Below, piece by piece: positions 9,685-18,220 of a stretch of 64,000 nucleotides of DNA; position 1 is the stretch's first letter; each line of letters starts with the position of its first letter. Position numbers and translations under genes: made by a program. The notes beneath the pieces are model-generated. The model was given only the letters and a program-made list of their open reading frames with translations. It ran no database searches and was not told the origin of the DNA. Source of the DNA: Dechloromonas sp. (GTDB lineage: Bacteria; Pseudomonadota; Gammaproteobacteria; Burkholderiales; Rhodocyclaceae); the NCBI GenBank assembly GCA_016790815.1, contig JAEUOG010000064.1, positions 46,759 to 110,758 on the forward strand. The letters run 5' to 3'.

Positions 9685-10653
9685 ATGTCAGAGTTATTAA
9701 AGAATATTGACGCGCGAACAAAATTGGCGGGCACGAACAAGCTCGAGATTCTTTTGTTCTTTCTCGGCGTAGATCAGCGCACCGGGCGTCGTGAAACATA
9801 TGGCATAAATGTCTTCAAGGTTCGAGAAGTCATGCGCACGCCCGTGATTACTGCGGCGCCCGATATGCCATCCTCAGTTGAAGGCATGGTTAGTTTGCGT
9901 GGCTCGCTGGTCCCAGTCATCGACTTGGCCAAATACTCCGGCATATCGCCCGAGACGCCCCGCGAAATCATGATTGTGACCGAATACAACGGCCACACGC
10001 AGGGGTTCCTGGTCGAAGGCGTCGATACCATCCTGCGCCTGGACTGGAGCAAGATGCGTGTTCCGCCGGAAATGTTGACTTCGCAGACTGGCGGGCTGGT
10101 AACAGCGGTCACCGAACTGGAGGACAACCGTCTGGTGATGATGATGGATGTCGAGAAGGTGCTTTCCGAAACCTCCGGAATTGACAACGAGATCATGTTC
10201 CGTGGGGTTGTTACGGTCGACCGTCCGGATAGCACGGTTTTCTATTGCGATGACTCAAGCGTAGCCCGCAAGCAGATAGAGCGTACGCTCGCCGCTATGG
10301 GCGTAAAGGGTTTGTCTGCAGTCAACGGCCGCCAGATGTGGGAAGAGATGGAGAAGGTCGCTACCTATGCCCAGTCGATTGGCAAACCAGCCTCGTCAAT
10401 TATCAGCCTGATTTTGACTGACATCGAAATGCCCGAAATGGATGGGTATATCCTGACCAAGAAAATCAAGTCTGATCCACGATTCAACGGGATTCCGGTG
10501 ATTATGCATTCGTCTTTGTCCGGGATGTCCAACCAAAAGCTAGGGGTATCAGTTGGTGTGGATGAATACGTCCCAAAATTTGAACCGTTGCGTCTGTCCG
10601 AAACACTGGCTAGGCGACTGGGCGTGGAAACTACGCCGGTTCGTTTGGCGTAA
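9685..10653 (+). CDS. cheV: CheV-type hybrid coupling protein (CheW-receiver), first copy
   Basis: This 322-residue protein joins a CheW domain (about 15-165, with MVSLRGSLVPVIDLAKY) to a receiver domain (about 180-315) whose phospho-acceptor is near residue 246 in LTDIEMPEMDGY. CheV couples receptors to CheA and aids adaptation when phosphorylated. The ATG at 9685 was chosen because GAGAGG lies 6 bases upstream; GTG 9652 and ATG 9679 are in frame but poorly placed. A second cheV follows after 20 bases. The receiver ends in a SVGVDEYVPKF stretch that keeps the conserved lysine. Confidence 0.95.
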   Translation: MSELLKNIDARTKLAGTNKLEILLFFLGVDQRTGRRETYGINVFKVREVMRTPVITAAPDMPSSVEGMVSLRGSLVPVIDLAKYSGISPETPREIMIVTEYNGHTQGFLVEGVDTILRLDWSKMRVPPEMLTSQTGGLVTAVTELEDNRLVMMMDVEKVLSETSGIDNEIMFRGVVTVDRPDSTVFYCDDSSVARKQIERTLAAMGVKGLSAVNGRQMWEEMEKVATYAQSIGKPASSIISLILTDIEMPEMDGYILTKKIKSDPRFNGIPVIMHSSLSGMSNQKLGVSVGVDEYVPKFEPLRLSETLARRLGVETTPVRLA

Positions 10654-10673
10654 ATGGATAGCGGGAGTTGACG

Positions 10674-11609
10674 ATGGAACTCGTTGAAAACAAAAACCTG
10701 CTTGATAGTGTTGATGCCCGGACACGTCTTGCGGGTTCCAACAAGATGGAAATCCTGCTTTTCTCGTTAGGGACGCGCGAGATTTTTGGCATCAATGTCT
10801 TCAAGGTCCGAGAGGTCGGCAGGACGCCGCATATAACCAAAACTCCCAACATGCCTCGTGGCGTAGAGGGATTGATTTCGTTGCGCGGGAACGTGATTCC
10901 GGTGTTGTCCCTGGCCCCCTTCATGCAGTTGGATGCGCCAGCGGGTCTCGGCAAGACCATGATGGTTGCCGAGTACTCGAAACGTACGCTGGGATTTTTG
11001 GTTCACGATGTTGATCGCATCATTCGTGTCGATTGGGAGCGTGTGAAAGCGCCGGAAAGTGTTCTGGCGACCAATCAGGGCTTGATCACGGCCGTAATCG
11101 AGCTAGAAAGTGGTGGTCTGGTTTCCATTCTCGATGTCGAACAAATTCTGGCCAATGCATTTGGCGAAGCAATGATTGTGGATATCACTCCGGCGCGGGT
11201 TGATCCTGATACGAGCGTATTTTTCGTCGATGATTCGATCGTGGCGCGGCGCAAGATCGCCGAGGTGCTTGATAAACTGGGCGTTCGCCACAAGCACGCA
11301 ACAAATGGTATGGAGGCGTGGACGCGCCTTCAGGGTATTGCAGCGCATGCCACACAAATGGGGCAGAATGTTCGACAGGATGTCCGCCTTATTCTGGTTG
11401 ACGCCGAGATGCCTGAAATGGACGGCTATGTTTTGACCAAGAATATCAAGTCAGACCCGCGCTTTGCTGGCGTCCCCGTGGTTATGCATTCATCACTGTC
11501 TTCCGAGGCCAACCGTGCCATGGGGAAGTCGGTTGGCGTGGATGCATATGTCGCCAAGTTTGATGCCGAGGCGCTGGCCGACACGCTGCGCCCGCTGATT
11601 GAACGATAA
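10674..11609 (+). CDS. cheV: CheV-type hybrid coupling protein (CheW-receiver), second copy
   Basis: This 311-residue paralogue of the preceding gene has the same CheW-receiver layout. The CheW part carries GLISLRGNVIPVLSLAPF, and the receiver Asp is near residue 243 in LVDAEMPEMDGYVL. Translation probably starts at ATG 10674, six bases after GGGAG; an upstream TTG is in frame but less likely. The two CheV proteins share their N-terminal opening (DARTxLAGxNKxEILLF) and receiver signature, indicating tandem duplication followed by divergence, perhaps with different receptor preferences. Confidence 0.95.
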   Translation: MELVENKNLLDSVDARTRLAGSNKMEILLFSLGTREIFGINVFKVREVGRTPHITKTPNMPRGVEGLISLRGNVIPVLSLAPFMQLDAPAGLGKTMMVAEYSKRTLGFLVHDVDRIIRVDWERVKAPESVLATNQGLITAVIELESGGLVSILDVEQILANAFGEAMIVDITPARVDPDTSVFFVDDSIVARRKIAEVLDKLGVRHKHATNGMEAWTRLQGIAAHATQMGQNVRQDVRLILVDAEMPEMDGYVLTKNIKSDPRFAGVPVVMHSSLSSEANRAMGKSVGVDAYVAKFDAEALADTLRPLIER

Positions 11610-11633
11610 CAACCCCAGTTTCCGGAGTACTGC

Positions 11634-12029
11634 ATGGCTGCTGATCCCAAAATGAAATTTCTGGTGGTGGATGATTTTTCCACTATGCGTCGAATTGTCA
11701 GAAACCTGCTGAAGGAGCTTGGTTTTACGAACGTCGATGAGGCTGAGGATGGTGCGATAGCATTGCAGAAGCTTCAGTCAGGCGGTTTCGAGTTCGTCGT
11801 GACTGACTGGAATATGCCGAATATGGATGGACTCACCTTGTTGCAGTCCATTCGTGCAACTCCAAACCTCAAGCATCTGCCAGTGCTGATGATTACCGCT
11901 GAAGCAAAGAAGGAAAACATCATTGCTGCAGCACAGTCCGGGGCCAGTGGTTACATCGTCAAGCCGTTTACTGCAGGGACTCTTTCGGAAAAATTGAACA
12001 AGATTTTCGAAAAAATGGGCCAGGCGTAA
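11634..12029 (+). CDS. cheY: CheY chemotaxis response regulator
   Basis: CheY-P carries the signal from CheA to FliM at the motor. The 131-residue single receiver domain has the acidic pair VVDD, phospho-acceptor Asp58 ([11 protein letters not shown]), the conserved threonine in [10 protein letters not shown] and lysine in YIVKPFT. The DWNMPNMDG signature is typical of motor-binding CheY. It is followed after 9 bases by cheZ, its phosphatase. Confidence 0.97.
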   Translation: MAADPKMKFLVVDDFSTMRRIVRNLLKELGFTNVDEAEDGAIALQKLQSGGFEFVVTDWNMPNMDGLTLLQSIRATPNLKHLPVLMITAEAKKENIIAAAQSGASGYIVKPFTAGTLSEKLNKIFEKMGQA

Positions 12030-12038
12030 GGGGAAAAA

Positions 12039-12902
12039 ATGTCTGCCAATAACGATTCCGATGATCTTGAAGCCCTCTTCGACTCCATTGCGGCTGGTAG
12101 TGCGGCCGCTCCGGAACAGTCCAGCAAGGTGGTCGTAGAACCTCCGGCTAACGCAGCATCCTCTGATGGGGATAGCGATGATCTGCAAGCCTTGTTCGAC
12201 AGCGTTTCCGCGCAAGCCGAGGTTGCGAATGCAGATACCTCAGCGTTTGCTGATTCTGTCCAGCATCCCGGCGGCTCCGCCGAGAATTGGTCTCAGCAGG
12301 AAGCTGTCTTCAATCGGATAGGGCATATGGCGCGTGCGTTACACGACACGCTCGGGCAGCTCGGCTACGACAAGCTGATAGAGAAGACTGTCTCGGCACT
12401 CCCTGACGCCAAGGACCGACTTGCCTACGTTGCTAATTTGACGGAGCAAGCGGCTTGCCGAGTCCTGAATGCAACCGATATAGCCAGTCCGCTGATTGAG
12501 GGCATGGAGAATGGTGCTCTTGCCCTCGGCAAGCGCTGGGACAAGGTTTTTGCCAATCAAATGAATCCTGCCGAATTCAAGGCGTTGGCGGCTGAGACGC
12601 GTGCGTTTCTGAACGAGCAGCTACCTCAGAAAGCACAGGCTACACATGCCCAGTTGACAGAAATCATGATGGCCCAGGATTTTCAGGATCTGACGGGGCA
12701 AGTTATCAAGAAAATTGTTGCCCTTGCTCACGAGCTTGAGTCTGGACTGATGACCGTGCTGTTGGAGGTCCTGCCGGAAACCAAGCGCACGGAAGAGGTT
12801 GCCAGTTTGATGAATGGTCCGGTAGTGAACGCCGAAGGGCGTACCGATGTCGTGGTTAACCAAGAGCAGGTTGATGACCTGCTGGACAGCCTCGGGTTCT
12901 GA
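12039..12902 (+). CDS. cheZ: CheZ CheY-P phosphatase
   Basis: CheZ dephosphorylates CheY-P. The 287-residue protein contains the catalytic motif AQDFQDLTGQ (glutamine-bearing helix) and the C-terminal CheY-binding peptide QVDDLLDSLGF. It is longer than the enterobacterial protein because of an acidic, low-complexity N-terminus with two similar DDLxALFDS repeats. It sits between cheY and cheA with short gaps. Confidence 0.96.
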   Translation: MSANNDSDDLEALFDSIAAGSAAAPEQSSKVVVEPPANAASSDGDSDDLQALFDSVSAQAEVANADTSAFADSVQHPGGSAENWSQQEAVFNRIGHMARALHDTLGQLGYDKLIEKTVSALPDAKDRLAYVANLTEQAACRVLNATDIASPLIEGMENGALALGKRWDKVFANQMNPAEFKALAAETRAFLNEQLPQKAQATHAQLTEIMMAQDFQDLTGQVIKKIVALAHELESGLMTVLLEVLPETKRTEEVASLMNGPVVNAEGRTDVVVNQEQVDDLLDSLGF

Positions 12903-12914
12903 GGGAGGTAAAAA

Positions 12915-14822
12915 ATGAGCGACTTTGGCGGAATGGAAGATCTGCTGCAGGATTTTCTGCAGGAGGCCAACGATCTGTTGTCGGATGTTGATAACAAGCT
13001 CGTCGATCTTGAAAAGATGCCCGATGATCGTGCGTTGCTGAACGATATCTTTCGCGGCTTCCACACCGTCAAAGGCGGGGCTGGGTTTCTCAATGCCACC
13101 GAACTGGTGACACTGTGCCATTTGACCGAAAATCTCTTCGATCGACTGCGTAACGGCGAACTCGAGCTGACTGCCGAGTTAATGGATGTAATCATGGATG
13201 CTACAAAGGGCGTCCGTGAAATGTTCGGCGAACTGGGACAGATGGTTCAGCCGCAGCCAGCAGACCCTGCAGTCATTGCTGCACTCAAAGGGGTTTTGAG
13301 CGGCGATGCTACTGGCTTAGCCCATAGTGAGGCTGCTCCTCCGCCCGCAGCTGAAGTTACCCCAGTGTCTGCGCCCGTAGCAGGGGAGCCTGACTGGAAT
13401 GCGCTGCATGCCGCCGTAACCGGTCAGCCGGCTGCGGAACCAAGCCTGAGCGAAGTTATCACTAAAGCGGAAACAGCGATTGTTGAGTCTGTCGTTACGC
13501 CAACTGCGGTTGTGGCGCAGGCGCCGGCAGCGGCATCACCATTTGGTCGGCGGGCAACAGATAAACCGGGTGGCCAGCCGAGTTCGGCGCGGCGAGCTGA
13601 AGAACGTGGGCGTGAGAATACCATCCGCGTGGATACATCCCGACTGGACCAGGTCCTGAATCTGTCGGGTGAAATTGGCTTGACCAAAAACCGTTTGACC
13701 AGCTTGCGCGCCGATATCCTTGCCGGGAAGAGTGACTCGGAAACCTTGCACGCACTGGATCAGGCGGTTAGCCAACTGGATTTGCTGGTATCTGATCTGC
13801 AGAACTCGGTAATGAAAACGCGGATGCAGCCAATTGGTCGGCTATTCCAGAAATACCCGCGAATTGCCCGTGATCTGGCTCGCCAACTTGGCAAGGATGT
13901 CGAGCTTGTTCTTGCGGGTGAAGAGACAGAGGTCGACAAGACCATGATCGAGGACTTGGCCGATCCTCTGATTCACCTGATTCGCAATGCGGTGGATCAC
14001 GGCGTGGAGATGCCCGAGGAACGCCAGGCTGCCGGCAAGCCGCCGAAGAGCCTGGTTCGCTTGGAGGCAAGGCAGGAAGGCGACCACATCGTCCTGATCA
14101 TCGCCGATGATGGCAAGGGAATGAATGCAGAGCGTATTCGTGCGAAGGCGACGGAAAAAGGTTTGATTTCTGAAGAGGAGGCCAATACGCTTGATGAGCG
14201 CCAGAGCCTCAACCTGATCTTCATGCCGGGTTTCTCCACCAAGACGCAAATTTCCGATGTTTCTGGGCGAGGCGTTGGCATGGATGTGGTCAAGACCAAC
14301 ATCCAGAAATTGAATGGATCCATCGAGATTCGGTCGGAGCCCGGTAAAGGCTCGGTTTTTATCATTTCCTTGCCGTTGACCCTGGCGATTTTGCCAGTAC
14401 TGCTTGTCTTGCTTGGCGATCAGCCGTTTGCATTGCCGCTGTCACTGGTTCGGGAAATATTGCCGATCGAGCAGAATCGGATTCAGGAAGTGGGTGGCAA
14501 GGAGACCCTGGTTGTCCGTGGCGAGGTTCTGCCGGTAATCACGCTGGCGCGATTGCTAGGTTGGCCGGTTGAGCGATACCCGGAGTACGGCGTGTTCATG
14601 CAGACAGCGGAGCGCAGTTTCATTTTGGCGGTTGATAGTTTTGCCGGACGGGACGATGCGGTGATTAAATCGCTTGAAGATTTTCGGCCGAAAGGCGTGG
14701 CCGGTGTCACAACACTGTCGAACGGCCAGATTGTCCTGATTCTGGACATGAAGGAGTTGTTGTCCGATCTTGGCCAGCATCCCGATTTCGGGTCGGGAGT
14801 CAGGGCGCTCGACTTCGCCTGA
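12915..14822 (+). CDS. cheA: CheA chemotaxis histidine kinase (complete, second copy)
   Basis: The 635-residue kinase has an Hpt domain with phospho-acceptor His50 (FRGFHTVKGGAGF), an alanine/proline-rich linker (about 115-230), a dimerisation region, an HATPase domain (HLIRNAVDHGVE, DDGKGM, GRGVGMDVV) and a C-terminal CheW-like P5 domain. I see no clear P2 CheY-binding domain in the linker, so docking of CheY and CheB may differ from E. coli. A good GGGAGG site precedes the ATG. It is the last gene of the chemotaxis operon; an intrinsic terminator follows. Confidence 0.96.
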   Translation: MSDFGGMEDLLQDFLQEANDLLSDVDNKLVDLEKMPDDRALLNDIFRGFHTVKGGAGFLNATELVTLCHLTENLFDRLRNGELELTAELMDVIMDATKGVREMFGELGQMVQPQPADPAVIAALKGVLSGDATGLAHSEAAPPPAAEVTPVSAPVAGEPDWNALHAAVTGQPAAEPSLSEVITKAETAIVESVVTPTAVVAQAPAAASPFGRRATDKPGGQPSSARRAEERGRENTIRVDTSRLDQVLNLSGEIGLTKNRLTSLRADILAGKSDSETLHALDQAVSQLDLLVSDLQNSVMKTRMQPIGRLFQKYPRIARDLARQLGKDVELVLAGEETEVDKTMIEDLADPLIHLIRNAVDHGVEMPEERQAAGKPPKSLVRLEARQEGDHIVLIIADDGKGMNAERIRAKATEKGLISEEEANTLDERQSLNLIFMPGFSTKTQISDVSGRGVGMDVVKTNIQKLNGSIEIRSEPGKGSVFIISLPLTLAILPVLLVLLGDQPFALPLSLVREILPIEQNRIQEVGGKETLVVRGEVLPVITLARLLGWPVERYPEYGVFMQTAERSFILAVDSFAGRDDAVIKSLEDFRPKGVAGVTTLSNGQIVLILDMKELLSDLGQHPDFGSGVRALDFA

Positions 14823-14846
14823 ATCCTGTTTTCAGTCAACGAGTTG

Positions 14847-14876
14847 AGAGGGGGCGCTGCCCCCTCTTTTCTTTTT
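14847..14876 (+). terminator. Intrinsic terminator after cheA
   Basis: An eight-base GC-rich stem (GAGGGGGC / GCCCCCTC) with a GCT loop, extended by one A-T pair, is followed by a run of T with one C. It lies 25 bases after the cheA stop and closes the chemotaxis operon. Confidence 0.92.
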
Positions 14877-14947
14877 GCAGGTTTACTCTGTTGTCATGGG
14901 TTTGCGGTCGTCACCTAAGAAACGAAGTAAATAAACGCACGTACCTA

Positions 14948-14975
14948 TATAATTTTTCTGGTTTTTTCCTATAAT
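14948..14975 (+). promoter_or_regulatory. Possible -10 elements upstream of flhB
   Basis: Two TATAAT hexamers (14948-14953 and 14970-14975) lie in the AT-rich 120 bases between the cheA terminator and flhB. No good -35 is seen at 17 bases for either, and no sigma54 or sigma28 consensus was found here. This is the natural place for the flhB operon promoter, but the exact element is uncertain. Confidence 0.35.
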
Positions 14976-14995
14976 AGCCATAACGTAAACCAAAG

Positions 14996-16135
14996 ATGGC
15001 TATGGCCGAAGATAGCGACCTCGAGAAAACAGAAGAGCCTACAAGTAGGCGAATCGAGCAGGCTCGGGAGAAAGGGCAGGTCCCTCATTCTCGTGAGCTG
15101 AGTACCTTTCTTGTGTTGATCGTCGCTGGCGCTTCTTTCTGGATGATGGGGGGCTGGTTTCTTGAGCGCTCCATCGCAATTCTGAAGAAAGGGTTTGCCG
15201 TTGAGTCGGAGGTGATGCGTGAGCCGGCCCTGATGTTGCCGCGCTTGGCTGAGATTTCCGGCGACGCCTTGTTTGCGTTTTCTCCCTTGCTTGGCCTATT
15301 GTTGCTGGCCGCAGTCCTACCCCCATTTTTCCTGAATGCATGGGTGTTTTCCCCTCAGGCACTCGTTCCCGATTTCAATCGACTCAATCCGCTGACCGGC
15401 TTCGGTCGGATGTTCTCCTGGAACAGTCTCATGGAGTTGGGCAAGGCTACGCTCAAGGCTGGCTTGCTGGGTGGGGTTGCGGTTGCGTTGATCTGGGGCG
15501 AGCGCGACGAGATATTCGGATTGTTGGGCGAGCCTCTGGAGGCTGCGCTGGTGCATGCAGGAAATCTCGTTTCCTTCTCTTTCTTGATTATGGCTGCAAC
15601 GCTGCTGTTGGTTGTTGCAGCGGATGTGCCTTTTCAGTTGTGGCAATACTTTGACAAGCTGAAGATGACCAAGGAAGAGGTCAAGCAGGAAATGAAGGAA
15701 ATGATGGGTGACCCACACGTCAAGGGTCGCATTCGCAGTCTGCAGATGCAGGCTGCGCGCAAGCGCATGATGTCTGCAGTCCCGACGGCAAACGTGGTTG
15801 TGACGAACCCGACCCATTTTGCTGTTGCACTTGTCTATCAGACCGGTATGGCTGCGCCGAAGGTTGTTGCCAAGGGAACGGGCATGATCGCCCTGAAGAT
15901 TCGCGAAATTGCCAACGAAAATGCGGTACCGATCATGGAGGCGCCGCCACTGGCCAGGGCGCTCTACAAGCATGCAGAGCTGGATTCGGAAATTCCCTCT
16001 GCCCTGTATAACTCCGTAGCAGAAGTGCTTGCCTATATCTACCAGCTGGCCACCTGGCGTCAGGTGGGTGGTGTCTATCCGGTGCCTCCCCGCGACTTGC
16101 CGGTGCCTGCAGAACTGATTCCGGAGGCGGCGTAA
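14996..16135 (+). CDS. flhB: FlhB flagellar type III export switch protein
   Basis: FlhB is a membrane component of the flagellar export gate that switches substrate class from rod/hook to filament. The 379 residues have a charged N-terminus, four membrane segments (about 35-60, 90-117, 150-168, 190-212) and a cytoplasmic domain with the autocleavage motif NPTH (Asn271). Start at ATG 14996; the second ATG at 15002 is also possible. It abuts flhA. A separate homologue of its cytoplasmic domain lies at 50161. Confidence 0.97.
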   Translation: MAMAEDSDLEKTEEPTSRRIEQAREKGQVPHSRELSTFLVLIVAGASFWMMGGWFLERSIAILKKGFAVESEVMREPALMLPRLAEISGDALFAFSPLLGLLLLAAVLPPFFLNAWVFSPQALVPDFNRLNPLTGFGRMFSWNSLMELGKATLKAGLLGGVAVALIWGERDEIFGLLGEPLEAALVHAGNLVSFSFLIMAATLLLVVAADVPFQLWQYFDKLKMTKEEVKQEMKEMMGDPHVKGRIRSLQMQAARKRMMSAVPTANVVVTNPTHFAVALVYQTGMAAPKVVAKGTGMIALKIREIANENAVPIMEAPPLARALYKHAELDSEIPSALYNSVAEVLAYIYQLATWRQVGGVYPVPPRDLPVPAELIPEAA

Positions 16136-18220
16136 ATGGCAGCCTCGTCGGTTGGTATGCAAGATTTCCTGGCACGACTGAATGTCTCGCAGTTGGCGGC
16201 GCCGGTCTTGATCATGATGATTCTGGCGATGATGGTATTGCCACTTCCGGCATTCGCGCTGGATGTGTTCTTTACCTTCAACATCGCAATATCGGTGATG
16301 GTTCTGCTTGTTGCGGTCAACACGCAAAAAACATTGGATTTCTCGGTTTTCCCGACCGTGCTCCTCGTCACCACCTTGCTTCGTTTGTCGTTGAACGTAG
16401 CTTCGACCCGGATTGTGATGCTCGAGGGGCACAACGGTCCTGATGCTGCTGGAAAAGTTATCGAAGCTTTTGGCCATTTCATGGTGGGCGGAAACTTCGC
16501 TGTTGGCATCCTTGTATTTCTGATCCTCGTCGTCATCAATTTTGTGGTTATAACCAAGGGTGCCGGTCGTGTGGCGGAGGTGTCTGCGCGGTTTACGCTT
16601 GATGCCATGCCTGGCAAGCAGATGGCGATCGATGCGGATCTGAATGCAGGGCTGATTGGCGAGGAGGACGCTCGCAGGCGTCGTTCCGAAATTTCCCGTG
16701 AAGCCGAGTTTTTTGGTTCCATGGATGGTGCCTCCAAGTTTGTCCGTGGCGATGCGATCGCCGGCATCATCATCATGCTGCTCAATGTTGTGGGCGGGCT
16801 GATCGTCGGGGTGCTTCAGCACAACATGGAACTGGCACAGGCGGCAAAGAACTACACCTTGTTGACAATCGGCGATGGCCTTGTTGCGCAAATTCCAGGG
16901 CTTATCATTTCCATCGCGGCAGGCATGGTTGTGACACGGGTTTCGGATGATCGTGACATCGGTCAGCAGGTCTTGGTACAGATGTTCCGAAGCGCCAAGG
17001 TGATCGGCATCACGGCGGGGATCATCGGGATTCTTGGTCTCATTCCGGGTATGCCAAATCTGGTCTTTCTCGGATTGGCGTCCGGTATGGGCTGGATATC
17101 CTGGCGAATGATGGAAAAAGAGAAGCGGATCGTCGAGGCGCCGGTCAAGGTGGCCCCCGCACCCGTTCAGGAGGCGATGGAGGCAAGCTGGGGCGATGTG
17201 GCTCCGCTGGATGTCCTTGGACTCGAGGTCGGTTATCGCCTGATTCCTCTGGTTGATAAGTCTCAGGACGGCGAGTTGCTGCGTCGTATACGCGGTATTC
17301 GCAAGAAATTTGCGCAGGAGGTCGGGTTCCTGGTTTCCCCGGTCCACATCCGCGACAACCTTGAATTGAAACCCAATGCCTACCGAATCCTTCTGAAGGG
17401 GGTTGAGGTTGGCCAGGGAGAAGCCTTGGCCGGACAACTGATGGCGATTAACCCGGGACGGGTGGCGGGGACGCTGAACGGCACAGCCACCAAAGATCCG
17501 GCGTTTGGTTTGCCGGCGGTCTGGATCGATGCTGGCCAGCGTGAGCAGGCGCAGGCTTACGGATACACCGTAGTGGATGCCTCCACGGTGGTGGCGACAC
17601 ACCTGAATCACCTGATCCTGACGCATGCAGGCGAGCTGCTTGGGCGTCAGGAAGTTCAGCAGTTGCTGGACCACCTTGCCAAGGATATTCCCAAGTTGGT
17701 CGAGGATTTGGTGCCCAAGGTATTGCCGCTCGGTACCCTGCAAAAAGTTTTGCAGTCGATGCTCGAAGAAGGTGTTCATATCCGCGACATGCGGACCATC
17801 ATCGAGACGGTCGCCGACCATGCCGCGCGCACACAGAATGCCGATGACCTCGTCAGCCAGGTGCGCATCGCCCTTGGCAGGGCCATTGCGCAACAACTGT
17901 TCCCCGGTAATACCGAAATGCAGGTGATGTCGCTCGATCCGACCCTGGAGCGTCTGTTGTCACAGGCTGTGGCTGGGGGATCGGAAAATACAAGTTTCGA
18001 ACCCGGGCTGGCCGATACGCTGCTGCGCGAAACGGCTTCTGCTGCCGGGCGTCAAGAGGCGCTGGGATTGCCTGCCGTGTTGTTGGTGCCGGCCAGTCTC
18101 CGCCTGCTTTTGTCCAGATTTTTGCGACGTACCGTTCCCCAGTTGAAGGTGCTGTCGCACAACGAAGTACCTGAAACCCGAATCATCAAGGTGACCTCGA
18201 TCATCGGAGGTAGAGCATGA
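16136..18220 (+). CDS. flhA: FlhA flagellar export gate protein
   Basis: FlhA forms the nonameric export-gate ring. The 694-residue protein has about eight membrane segments in its first 330 residues, the FHIPEP-family region between them (ARFTLDAMPGKQMAID, then DARRRR), and a large cytoplasmic C-terminal domain that receives chaperone-substrate complexes. The start codon follows the flhB stop immediately, and the stop overlaps the flhF start (ATGA), indicating translational coupling. Confidence 0.98.
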   Translation: MAASSVGMQDFLARLNVSQLAAPVLIMMILAMMVLPLPAFALDVFFTFNIAISVMVLLVAVNTQKTLDFSVFPTVLLVTTLLRLSLNVASTRIVMLEGHNGPDAAGKVIEAFGHFMVGGNFAVGILVFLILVVINFVVITKGAGRVAEVSARFTLDAMPGKQMAIDADLNAGLIGEEDARRRRSEISREAEFFGSMDGASKFVRGDAIAGIIIMLLNVVGGLIVGVLQHNMELAQAAKNYTLLTIGDGLVAQIPGLIISIAAGMVVTRVSDDRDIGQQVLVQMFRSAKVIGITAGIIGILGLIPGMPNLVFLGLASGMGWISWRMMEKEKRIVEAPVKVAPAPVQEAMEASWGDVAPLDVLGLEVGYRLIPLVDKSQDGELLRRIRGIRKKFAQEVGFLVSPVHIRDNLELKPNAYRILLKGVEVGQGEALAGQLMAINPGRVAGTLNGTATKDPAFGLPAVWIDAGQREQAQAYGYTVVDASTVVATHLNHLILTHAGELLGRQEVQQLLDHLAKDIPKLVEDLVPKVLPLGTLQKVLQSMLEEGVHIRDMRTIIETVADHAARTQNADDLVSQVRIALGRAIAQQLFPGNTEMQVMSLDPTLERLLSQAVAGGSENTSFEPGLADTLLRETASAAGRQEALGLPAVLLVPASLRLLLSRFLRRTVPQLKVLSHNEVPETRIIKVTSIIGGRA

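Noticed and set aside
15317-17896. 859-codon open frame on the minus strand, antisense to flhB and flhA
   Set aside because: It lies wholly opposite two well-supported genes and its translation is rich in His, Arg and Gln with no domain pattern; it is a codon-bias shadow of the real genes.
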